Positions 31,086 to 39,655 of a stretch of 64,000 nt of DNA are shown piece after piece (the first letter of the stretch is position 1; the number at the start of each line of letters is the position of its first letter). The notes under the pieces were generated by a model. That model saw only the letters and a program-made list of their open reading frames with translations. It was not told where the DNA came from and did no database searches. The DNA comes from Borovskyia barvae (lineage: Eukaryota > Euglenozoa > Kinetoplastea > Trypanosomatida > Trypanosomatidae). Location of the stretch: NCBI GenBank assembly GCA_030849085.1, contig JASAOM010001121.1, positions 248,001-312,000 of the forward strand, in the 5' to 3' direction. Position numbers and translations under genes: made by a program.

Positions 31086-31402
31086 ACATGTACAACGTTA
31101 CTGTGTCATCCACAGATTCCTTCTTTTCACTCCCATTCGTCGGGAAACCGCAGAAAAAGAAAAAGAATAGGAGGGGTGGGGAGGGAACCTCCATCCGAAG
31201 GAGACCACCAGAGGGCTAGGACGACGACCGTGCACCTGTCTCCGTCTCCTCTTCCCACCGTTACCAATGACCGCACCGGTAACCAACACTCTGTGTATGC
31301 GGCGTCCACCTTCCTGGATCCGCTTGCCCGTCTCCACCCGCCTCTTCTTTTTTTTTTTTACAAGGAGCAGTCCATCCCTTGCCTGCCGACGCGCGCCCTG
31401 CC

Positions 31403-32830
31403 CTACTCCTGTGTCCATGCATATTTGCAGTTGAGGCAGGTCACATACTTCGTGGTCGGCTCATCTGCACTTCTTGTCTGCTGCTCATAGAAGGTGCAGT
31501 TTCGCTTTCCACATCGGCCGCACTTGAAGAGGGCAGTGATATTCAAACCAGCCTTATCCGCAGCTTCGAGGGCTTTGATCTTCTCTTGAATGCGTTGCTC
31601 CTGCCGCTCCTTCTCACTCTTTGTGGTGAACACCTCGCTGGGTTGATCCAGATATTTTTTCGGTGTCCACTCCCCCGAGAGCAGGTGATCACGGATGAAC
31701 GCTAGTTCTTCTTCTCGCAAGCGCAGCAACAGCAGTTGCCGCTCATCCTTGTCGGTGATTTCGGTGGCTAATTTGCGAGCCACCCCTTCTATGACAGAAT
31801 CTTCGTAGCGGGTCGTACTCGAGGGGTTGTCCAGCAACTGGTAGACGTTCTCGTAGAAGGTCTTGCGCTGTGCGGCCGCCGTTCCACCAGCCCCGGCCGA
31901 TGGCGCTGCTGCCGGGGAGGAGAACGAGGCAGTGCCCCCGAAGGCACTACCGCTCGGCGACAGCGGGAAGGCCGACTGTTGCTGCGTTCCAAGCGGGCTG
32001 GAAAGCTCGGATGGTGCCGTGGCTGCTGCTGTTGTCGATGTCATACGGGTGAACTGTTGCTGCTGCTGGTGTTGCTGCTGCTGCTGCACGCTGCGAATGG
32101 CAGCGAGGGTTTCAACGGGAAGGTGGCGAGCCCAGAAAGAAACCATGGCACGCGCTAGAGGCCATAGCGGCTTCAGTGAGGCGTGGCTTAGGACCGAACC
32201 GACCGCGACACCAATCTTCGTTTCATCCAAGTCGCTTAATGAGACATCTATACCATCCAGGCGACAGAACGCCACACGCACTGCCGCCACGTCCTCCGCC
32301 GCCACCGCCGAGGTAACTTTATGAGAAAGAGCGGTGAGTTCTTCTATGGGCAGGTGATGGTACCCCGCGGCATGGCGGGAGGCCCCCACACCGTAGCCGC
32401 CCATGTCATCATCGCTCATGTCCCGAGCGCGTTTGGTTGCAGCGCGCGTCACCACCGTCGCACCCCCCATTCCCCCGGCAGAAGTCCCTGCAGCCCCCAC
32501 CGAAACCGTACTGCCCAGAACGGCGGTGTCAGTCTTGAGTGGGTTCGCTTCTGCATCATCGGCGGCGTTGCGAATCGACGCCTCTAGTTCCGGATTGCCG
32601 GTGACGGCCTTCTCCGAGGATGTCTCAAAAAAGCAAATATGGGCGGCATCGGCATGGCTGTTGAGCTCATACAGAGAGGCTGGCTGTTCCACACCGGCGT
32701 AGAACTGTACAGCCACATCCATTCCTGGGGTGCGGGTGCCGATCTCCTCATCGCTTAGGACACGCGCTGGCCACCATCCATCTCCTTCGATGTAGACCCA
32801 CACACGATCACCTTGCTCGTAGGCGACCAT
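31403..32830 (-). CDS. PWWP-TFIIS family transcription elongation factor, canonical
   Basis: The frame is open to an ATG at 33,118, but I place the start at 32,830 (475 aa, MVAYEQGDRVWVYIEGDGWW). The PWWP-type module begins there, and the 96 upstream codons look like untranslated sequence. Domains: PWWP-like (about 3-75, GDGWWPARV), TFIIS N-terminal helical bundle (about 160-245), a poly-Gln interruption (QQQQQHQQQQQ, 249-259), TFIIS central domain (about 320-425) and zinc ribbon (437-470) with CGRC and CLNC. The hairpin QQTRSADEP (450-458) is intact, so it should stimulate cleavage and restart of arrested RNA polymerase II in the nucleus. It is upstream of, and co-directional with, the paralog that lacks this hairpin. 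Compared with yeast TFIIS, the PWWP fusion is the kinetoplastid-type arrangement. Confidence 0.9.
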   Translation of the reverse strand: MVAYEQGDRVWVYIEGDGWWPARVLSDEEIGTRTPGMDVAVQFYAGVEQPASLYELNSHADAAHICFFETSSEKAVTGNPELEASIRNAADDAEANPLKTDTAVLGSTVSVGAAGTSAGGMGGATVVTRAATKRARDMSDDDMGGYGVGASRHAAGYHHLPIEELTALSHKVTSAVAAEDVAAVRVAFCRLDGIDVSLSDLDETKIGVAVGSVLSHASLKPLWPLARAMVSFWARHLPVETLAAIRSVQQQQQHQQQQQFTRMTSTTAAATAPSELSSPLGTQQQSAFPLSPSGSAFGGTASFSSPAAAPSAGAGGTAAAQRKTFYENVYQLLDNPSSTTRYEDSVIEGVARKLATEITDKDERQLLLLRLREEELAFIRDHLLSGEWTPKKYLDQPSEVFTTKSEKERQEQRIQEKIKALEAADKAGLNITALFKCGRCGKRNCTFYEQQTRSADEPTTKYVTCLNCKYAWTQE

Positions 32831-33134
32831 GTCTGTCCGTGAGGCAGGAGATATCGTCTGTGAATGACGGGCTCGTCTTAATTCCTCCCCTGTCGCGTGA
32901 AAAGAGAGGGCGAGTCGAAAAAGAAAGAGGGGGCAGAATGCACGCGAAGCGTTAAAAAGGCGAGACAAGTGCCAAAGAAAACCCGCCTCGCGTGCTGCAG
33001 TGTGTCCGCTAGTAAGCCTGGGAAAAGGAGGTGTTGTTTTGTGGATGTGACAGTAGAGCGTGAGCCAGCAGCGAACAGGGAGGCCAGTCCCTGGCGGTGA
33101 GTACCGTACGTATAACATGAGTTAAAGAGGGTAA

Positions 33135-33148
33135 CCCCCCCCCCCCCC
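33135..33148. repeat. C14 homopolymer
   Basis: Fourteen C followed by (AC)n, about 300 bp upstream of the TFIIS start. Confidence 0.9.
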
Positions 33149-33812
33149 ACACACACACAGACACAGCGATAGAAATGAAAAGGCGATTAATACAAGGAGG
33201 AGGGAGAGAGAAACGATGGGCGGGGGGCGGGGGGAGGGGGAGTACAGCTGCCATGACGCCGGAAAAGAAACCCAAAATGTCCTCTCCCAATCTCCCTAAA
33301 GATGCGTGTGTACATCTCTAGTGGATGCGTCTGCGTACAGAAGTCTTCTTCAGATCATTCGCTCCCGGAAGTGGGGAGAGGCCACGGTTGGCTTGTCTGC
33401 ACAGCGCCTAAGCAACATGTGCGTTAGGATGACAAGTGACACCGACCTCCCCCCTCCTCCTTCCTCGTTCCGCTGCACGCTTATCCTGCCGGCAATGACG
33501 AAGAGGACACTCCGCAACCGAGCCGCAGGGACGCATACGACTTCGCCACTCTCTTACCTGATCCACTTATACTACCATATATATATAGATATATATGCTT
33601 GTGTGCATGCGGAGAGACAGTTTCAGTTTCTTGTCTGGTTTAGAAGGATCGAAGATTCCTCACACCGCGCTTCATTTCTAAACGAGGATGGGAGAACCCA
33701 CCACCACCCGCTTGTCTTGTTTGTTTTTCTACTAGCTTTCCCTCTTCTCCCTCCCATCCCTTCCCTCCCTCTCCTCCTCCTCCACGTCTCTCTCCTCCCC
33801 CCATTTCCCACC

Positions 33813-33814
<2 letters not shown>

Positions 33815-33844
<30 letters not shown>
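33815..33844. repeat. (CA)15 microsatellite
   Basis: Perfect CA array bordered by a long plus-strand pyrimidine block. Confidence 0.9.
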
Positions 33845-33848
<4 letters not shown>

Positions 33849-34322
33849 TACTACAAGAGAGATCATGGATGAGGTGAATTAAGAAGAGAATCTTCACATG
33901 TATCGCTTCTTTCTGCTATACACAAAAAAATCACGTCGACAGACAAGCCCAATATATCCATATATAAAGGGTATACAAAAAGGTATCCCTCCACACGCTT
34001 GCGTGCGTGAAGGCTTCTCGTCAACGCCTTCTTCTCATCACCACAACGATCTCTCTTTCTTTCTCCTTCCGTGATTCCCTCGTTCCTCCCCCCCCCCTCG
34101 CCCCTCTCCTCCTTTTTTCTTCGTCACTTTCTCCTGCGCTTTTGCCAGAGCGAAAAAGGCGGAGGAAAGAGGAGGAACAAGCGAGAGAGAGAGAGACGGG
34201 GGGGGGGAGTATGAAGACCGCAGATACATGGGGTAGGAGGAGAGTTGAATGTCTGTGCGCGTGTATTAAAGGAGGGGGGAGAGGGAGGGGTCTCTGTCAT
34301 GTGGAGGAGAGTGGATTCCTAA

Positions 34323-34362
34323 ATATATATATATATATACGTGTGTGTGTGTGTGTGTGTGT
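34323..34362. repeat. Compound (AT)n(GT)n microsatellite
   Basis: About nine AT units, then AC, then eleven GT units, ending 120 bp beyond the stop codon of the small membrane protein gene. Confidence 0.9.
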
Positions 34363-34481
34363 TCGTAAGCCCATATGAGAAGCACCCAACCACAACCGCA
34401 CACACAGACAAGTGCAACCATCACCGCCACCACCAAAATCTGCCGCCGCCACGGAGCATTACGCTACCCACACGGTTGCCG

Positions 34482-34940
34482 TTAGTAGTTCGGATTCACT
34501 TTGTAATCCAACGCCAGAGCTAGCGGGCTGCCTGGTGCGATGGGCGAGAATACTGAACGGCGGCCCACCATCACGGCCATGAGAAAAATGAATAAAACCT
34601 GCGTGAGAAAGCGGGCGTCTTGCAAGAAGCAGCCGAAGTTGTACTGCTTGAAATATTGGCCCGATCCGATGTAGCGGCACTCCTGAAAGAAGCGGATGAC
34701 GCGATAGCTCATCAGTTGACGCTGCTCACGCAAAAAACGCTGGCGGCTGATAGTGGCGGCGTCTGCCCCCGTGGCCTCCTGTGCTTGAACCCACTGGGCG
34801 ATGGAAGGGTCCATTGCCTTCATCCTTTTTGCGGAATGGCACTCGATCTTGTGTGCCGTATTCAGGAAAGGCGTGATAATAAAGCGCTGCATCACACTTG
34901 CAGACTTCTTTGTCACCGCCGTCTGCGCTGAGGACGCCAT
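34482..34940 (-). CDS. Small single-span membrane protein, possibly mitochondrial
   Basis: The frame is open to an ATG at 35,018, but the first 26 codons are a Leu/Ser low-complexity translation of a CT repeat. I start at 34,940, giving 152 aa (MASSAQTAVTKKSASVMQRF). The protein has a basic, Ser/Thr-rich N-terminus, a helical charged middle (65-90), one membrane helix at about 111-127 (FLTQVLFIFLMAVMVGRRSV) and a short Pro/Leu-rich tail. Size, basic N-terminus and single helix resemble supernumerary subunits of mitochondrial membrane complexes, but I cannot assign one. Codon use and composition are clearly those of a real gene. Confidence 0.75.
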   Translation of the reverse strand: MASSAQTAVTKKSASVMQRFIITPFLNTAHKIECHSAKRMKAMDPSIAQWVQAQEATGADAATISRQRFLREQRQLMSYRVIRFFQECRYIGSGQYFKQYNFGCFLQDARFLTQVLFIFLMAVMVGRRSVFSPIAPGSPLALALDYKVNPNY

Positions 34941-36193
34941 GCTGTAGACAATGTAAGCACACGGAGGAAATAGCAACAACGAGAGAGAGAGAGAGAGGCA
35001 AAAAGGAAAGAGGGACAACGCTGTCCTGGAATGTGAGTTTGTGGGTGCGCGTGGGTGCAGGGTGCCTGTAACCTTTTTCTTCTATCTGCCTGCTGTTGCG
35101 AACGGAGAAAACCTTGAAGGTACTTGAGGGATGATGATGGTGTAAAGCCGAAGATGATTCGCTCGCTCTCTTTTTATTTCCCTCTCTTCACAAGGGAAGA
35201 AAAACAGAAAGGAAGGAAGAGAAGAGACGTTGATGAGAAAGAGAGAGAGAGAGAGCGGAGGCGTACAAGGGAGCCATCCCACAAAAGTCAACACAACACA
35301 CATATATATATATAGAGAGATAGAGAGATGTCGGGCAGAGAGAGAGGTCCTAGAAGATAAAGTGTGCAACAAAAGAGAGCAGACGGAGAGGGACGCTCGC
35401 GATGGATGCCTGCTCACCCACCAAGGACCATCCGTTTCGTTCCCTCTCTTTTTTATTAGTGGATGTGCGGAGATGTTCTCATATGGAAAATGCAGCACAT
35501 CGAATGATGCGTCCAAATGGAAGGCCACTCCTCCCCTCTTTGTCTTCCCCATCACACACACACACACACGCAGACACACGCGCCCCTCCTCCTCACTTAC
35601 ATCACCCTAGCTCTCTCTCTCTCTCTCTCTATGTATTCAGATATCGATGGCTTTGTGAGAAGGGAAGGGCGAGGGAAGGATGAAAGGGGGGGGGGAAGCG
35701 GGGAAGAAAGACTCGAACTATAGAGAGCGCGTGAAGAGAGTTATTGCCCACTGTTTTTTCTTTCGAGCTTGATGTGGATCGACTCACGGAGGACGGACGG
35801 AGGAGGGGGGGGTCGGAGAAGGCAGTCCATGCAAAAGTAACAATGTACCCTCGCAAACGCAGAGGGAAGGGGAAGGAGGCCGAAACGCACCTTCACATCG
35901 GCCACGGGATCACACGCGGGACACACTCGAATGACAGAGGGCTCACGTACGGACAAGAAAAGAGGAGGGATCCTATCGCTAATCCAGGAGGAGGGAGGTG
36001 GAGACATCATCGCATGCTGAGCCCTTGCACCTTCGTATTTCTTCGCGCCTCTCCCCCCTCTTTTCCCTATCTAGCACTATTTGCCTCCATCCCTTATCAG
36101 CTTGCCTCCACCCACCCACCCCTCTCTCTCTCTCTCCCTTCTATCTTTCCCACCCGCCTTTCCATTTCTGTAACGATGCTTTTCTGTTCCGCA
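34941..36193. other. Intergenic region
   Basis: Nothing coding is supported. It contains GA repeats (34,980-34,996 and 35,237-35,254), TA plus GA near 35,302-35,328, (AC)n near 35,554-35,570, CT arrays near 35,611-35,630 and 36,123-36,137, and G10 near 35,686. The 272-codon plus frame at 35,744-36,562 overlaps the GTPase gene antisense and is rejected. Confidence 0.55.
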
Positions 36194-38719
36194 CTAAGCT
36201 GCCGCGTGACACCCCCCTCCCACCTTCTTCCGGTGCAGTTTGTTCTTGGCGAGGATTTGCTCATCGGGATCGCAGATAAGCGTTGTCACGGTGCCGATTC
36301 CCTTGGTGCGGCCTTCCCGAAAGATAAGTCGCTGTCCTTCCTTCATGTACTCGGGGCGGTACAGGAAGTGGAAGCGTGCCAGCGACTTGTCACCAGTGCG
36401 CAGAACCTCTTGCGCCACGTAGGTGATGCGCGCGGATTGCCGCACCGTCGTAGCGTGAATCACCGGTTCGTAGCTGGCTGTGATGGTGGTCGAGTGATAG
36501 AGAATCGTAATTTCAGCCTCGAACTGCCAGAATGCCTTCGGCGGATGGGCAACGTCGGCTAGAATGTTTCCTTTCCGGATGGCGCTTCGCTTTTCCTTCT
36601 TGAGGCAGAAGGCCGCGTCGCTGCCCGCCGAGGCCGCCGACGAGTCCACACCTTTTATATGAATGGACTTGATGACGGCAGGGCGGAAGTGTCCGAAGCT
36701 GTCGGGGCCCAGCAGCACAGTGTCGCTTACTCGAAACACACCTTGCGTGATGATACCTCCCACAACGGTGCCCACGCCGGTGACGAAGAAGGTACTATCG
36801 ATGATCATCTCCTTCGGCAGGGCACGGGCCGCGCGCCAGTCCTTTCGCATGGGGAGGAGGTTGATAAACTGAAGCACATCCGGCACACCGGCCCCAGTGA
36901 CGTTGCTGACCTCGAAAATGGGGGCGATCCGGTCGTGCCGGAGATTCTTGGCTGCCAAGACGACTTCATCGTGTCGACGTACCGGGTAGGGCAGCTTGCG
37001 TACCAGAGGAATCTTGAGTAATTTGTGAATCGACGTTAGCGTCTCCTCTAACACGTTGGACGGGGTGGCGTCGATGCGGGTGACCACGATGAAGAACGGC
37101 AGCTTCAGAGCGAGGCACAGGGTCAGGTGTTCCTTCGTCATGCGCTGAATGCCGTTGTTGGCGCTGATGACGATGCAGGCGTAGTCCGGCATGTTGCGAG
37201 TCATGCCCAGCACCGTCGTCTTCAAATATCGCTCATGCCCGGCGAGGTCGTACAGGGTAACGACCTTGGCACTCTGCGAAGCTAGATCCTGTGGTGCATA
37301 GTGCCGCATCACGTGAGCACCACCACCGCCCTCGTCACTGCAGTGAGTGGCAGCAGCAGCAGCGGAGGGGGAGGTGGAGGCGAGGTGTGGGAGGACTTCC
37401 TCCGGGGTGATGGGGTGCAGGGCCGATCCAGGACGACGTGGCTGCAGGAGTGCGTAATTCACCACCCCACCTTCCGCAGAGAAGCCGATGTGATTCTCGC
37501 TCACGCTGGACGTGCGCCCCGTGAGAGCTTCGTGCCTGTGGTTGAACACAAACGCACGGGCCAGGCCCCGACCATCATCGCAGCAGCCTCTGGTGAGTAC
37601 CGATGTGAGAGTGCTCTTACCGCTATCGACGTTGCCACACATGGCGAGCCGAAGCTCCAGGTGCATGGAGGGAGGGCAGCAGCGGCGAAGGAAAAACTCC
37701 TGAACCACTACTGCAGCCACTGGTGTCTGGCTGCTGCTGCTGCTGGTGGTGGTGGCCAGGGCTGCCGACGATGGAGACGCTGCTGAGGAGCTGAGGGAGG
37801 AGGTGACGGGAACACCGGCGACCTTGGCACTGCCATGGGGGGGATGCACTTCCCGCGGCTCCCGCATAACCGGCGCACATCCTACGAGAGCCACGGCACA
37901 GTTCCGCCGCAGCACCTCTACTTTCGTTGCAAGCCCTACAGGATCGCGGTCCCCCAGAAGGAAGAAACTCTCACCCTGTCCCTTCTCGATGGCTTTTTGA
38001 ATCGCCTCGACGGAAAGATCGACCTCACCAATGGGAGGGGCCGCAGCGGTGACACCCGCAGATGAAGGGGTCGTGCTGTCACGGTCGGCGGTAGCATCCG
38101 GCATTTCTGCAGTAGAATCCACATCGTGCACGGTACGGCGCGTCGATGCTTGCCCTGCGTGCCACCACCCCTTCCCAGCTGCTATGGACGCCAGAAGCTT
38201 TCTTCGAAGGCTGGTCACCAGCGCTACTTGGTTATTCATGATTGTTGCCTCACCGCGTTTCGCATCAAGAGCCTGCACCAGCACCTCCACACGGTCCCCC
38301 AACGGCGGCGTACACTCAGAAAGCCATCGTTTGTCACTCAGCTGCTTCAGTTCAGCGAGGGCAGTCTTGCTGGCTTCCTCGTGACCGTCCCAGAAGATCG
38401 CCACCACTAGACACAGGAGGAGGGGCGGTGGCGGCCCACGGCTTTCACAACGGACAGCGCTGTCCAACTGATCTTTCAGTGCGGCCCTGATGGGCGCTAG
38501 AGTCAAACTTTGTATGGGGGTTACCACCGGCGGGTGGTTTTCCGCTGTGTTGTCCACCTTCCGCTGGTTGGTGGAAGGGAGGGCGAGAGCAACGACTTCA
38601 TCCACATCGTCCTCCAAACCCTCACGAACCGCATTGGTTACCACCCACTCTGCCAGCGGTTTCTCCGCTTGCGCTTCGTAAAGTACCACGCAGAGCACAC
38701 GCGCCAAAAGAGAGGTCAT
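36194..38719 (-). CDS. GTPBP1/2-type translational GTPase
   Basis: 841 aa. A lineage-specific N-terminal region of about 350 residues precedes an EF-Tu-like core. G1 is GNVDSGKST (362-370). Switch I carries the GTPBP1-type motif FNHRHEALTGRTSSVSENHIGF. After an insert of about 75 Ser/Ala/Gly-rich residues comes G3, DLAGHERYLKT (about 500). G4 is VVTRID, where most relatives have an NK-D or TK-D signature. Two beta-barrel domains follow (for example GVGTVVGGIITQG and LLGPDSFG), ending in a basic tail. GTPBP1 and GTPBP2 act in the cytosol as translational GTPases linked to ribosome rescue and mRNA turnover, and the same broad role is likely here. The insert and N-terminal extension are larger than in animal proteins. 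The start is the first ATG and gives a plausible N-terminus. Confidence 0.9.
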   Translation of the reverse strand: MTSLLARVLCVVLYEAQAEKPLAEWVVTNAVREGLEDDVDEVVALALPSTNQRKVDNTAENHPPVVTPIQSLTLAPIRAALKDQLDSAVRCESRGPPPPLLLCLVVAIFWDGHEEASKTALAELKQLSDKRWLSECTPPLGDRVEVLVQALDAKRGEATIMNNQVALVTSLRRKLLASIAAGKGWWHAGQASTRRTVHDVDSTAEMPDATADRDSTTPSSAGVTAAAPPIGEVDLSVEAIQKAIEKGQGESFFLLGDRDPVGLATKVEVLRRNCAVALVGCAPVMREPREVHPPHGSAKVAGVPVTSSLSSSAASPSSAALATTTSSSSSQTPVAAVVVQEFFLRRCCPPSMHLELRLAMCGNVDSGKSTLTSVLTRGCCDDGRGLARAFVFNHRHEALTGRTSSVSENHIGFSAEGGVVNYALLQPRRPGSALHPITPEEVLPHLASTSPSAAAAATHCSDEGGGGAHVMRHYAPQDLASQSAKVVTLYDLAGHERYLKTTVLGMTRNMPDYACIVISANNGIQRMTKEHLTLCLALKLPFFIVVTRIDATPSNVLEETLTSIHKLLKIPLVRKLPYPVRRHDEVVLAAKNLRHDRIAPIFEVSNVTGAGVPDVLQFINLLPMRKDWRAARALPKEMIIDSTFFVTGVGTVVGGIITQGVFRVSDTVLLGPDSFGHFRPAVIKSIHIKGVDSSAASAGSDAAFCLKKEKRSAIRKGNILADVAHPPKAFWQFEAEITILYHSTTITASYEPVIHATTVRQSARITYVAQEVLRTGDKSLARFHFLYRPEYMKEGQRLIFREGRTKGIGTVTTLICDPDEQILAKNKLHRKKVGGGCHAAA

Positions 38720-39655
38720 GCGTGTTTTGAGGGGTGCAGGGGACGGTCACGGCACTGGTAAAGATATGAAGGAGATTATAATAATAATGGCGCCCGTTCT
38801 ACACGAGAGCACAACCTCTGAGAAGAGGATCGAACGTAGAGTGATGATACGAGCACGCTCTTGTACACGCTGGGATGGTACCCCTCCACTCCACAGTCGC
38901 TTTCTTGTATTTTGATTTTCGCGTGTCTGTGTAGGGGGGAGGAGGGGGAGGGGGATTGTTCGTGCGTAACTCTCCGAGGTTTGTCGAAATACGTGATGGA
39001 AAAGAGAAAGAGCGGCGCAGAGAGAGTGAGAGAGAGAGAACGAGCGACGCTTGAGGTGTCAGGAATAATAAGAAAGGGTCCACGAAAAATACCACCACCC
39101 ATCGGTGGAGAAAAGGGAAAGCTGGATATAGATTCTAACACACACACACATACATATATATGTGGATAATACCCAAACCTCTCCGTTTCTGTCTTTGCCA
39201 CCTCCTTTAGAAACATCGATCATTTTAAGGAGAGGAGGAGGAGGGCGCGGGTACTCCAGCCGGAAAGTCGACCCCCTCCCTTGTCGATCTTGTTTTGAAG
39301 TCATCCTCGGCATACCTGTCCCTTACGTCCCGCTTTCTCTCTTCCTTTCCTTCCTTCCTTTTTTCTTTAGAGGGAGGGGGGGGGGAAGAGTTCGGTTCTG
39401 CGTCGGACGCCCACGTTTGTTGTGAGGCTTCTCAGTCTAAGCGGAGTGTTGAGGGGGGGGGCGTAGCTCTATAGCGAGCTCCATGCGCACACACACACGC
39501 ATCTCCCCCTCCTTCTACCTCCTCTCCCATCTACGTTGAGATCTCGCTGCCCTCCTCTTTCCAGTCCCGCTCCCCCTTCAGAGGTAATCTATTACACCGT
39601 GAAATCATATTCTCTTACTGTTGCTCCCCTCTTAAGGCTTCACGCGCGAGCTCTA
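38720..39655. other. Intergenic region
   Basis: Nothing coding is supported. On the minus strand it has C/T-rich stretches suitable for splicing (for example 38,933-38,958 and 39,009-39,041), a short (AC)n near 39,140, G8-G9 runs near 39,376 and 39,452, and (CA)n near 39,489. Confidence 0.55.

Larger units (their letters stand above)
29145..31402. other. Intergenic region between the two TFIIS genes
   Basis: Nothing coding is supported. It contains GA/GT repeats (29,270-29,302), (AT)n at 29,470-29,488, (AG)14 at 30,247-30,274, TA/GT near 30,787-30,811, (AC)n near 30,927-30,944, C17 at 30,970-30,986 and an AT-rich inverted repeat at 31,052-31,085. Confidence 0.55.
32831..34481. other. Intergenic region
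   Basis: Nothing coding is supported. It contains C14 at 33,135-33,148, G-rich 33,219-33,240, TA repeats near 33,577-33,596, a CT-rich block (33,730-33,810) running into (CA)15 at 33,815-33,844, and (AT)n(GT)n at 34,323-34,362 just beyond the stop of the small membrane protein gene. Confidence 0.55.

Noticed and set aside
32831-33118. N-terminal extension of 96 codons on the canonical TFIIS gene
   Set aside because: The PWWP module starts at the Met at 32,830, and the extension looks like 5' UTR with no conserved character.
35744-36562. 272-codon plus-strand frame
   Set aside because: Its 3' part is antisense to the GTPase gene and its 5' part is low complexity; wrong strand for this unit.
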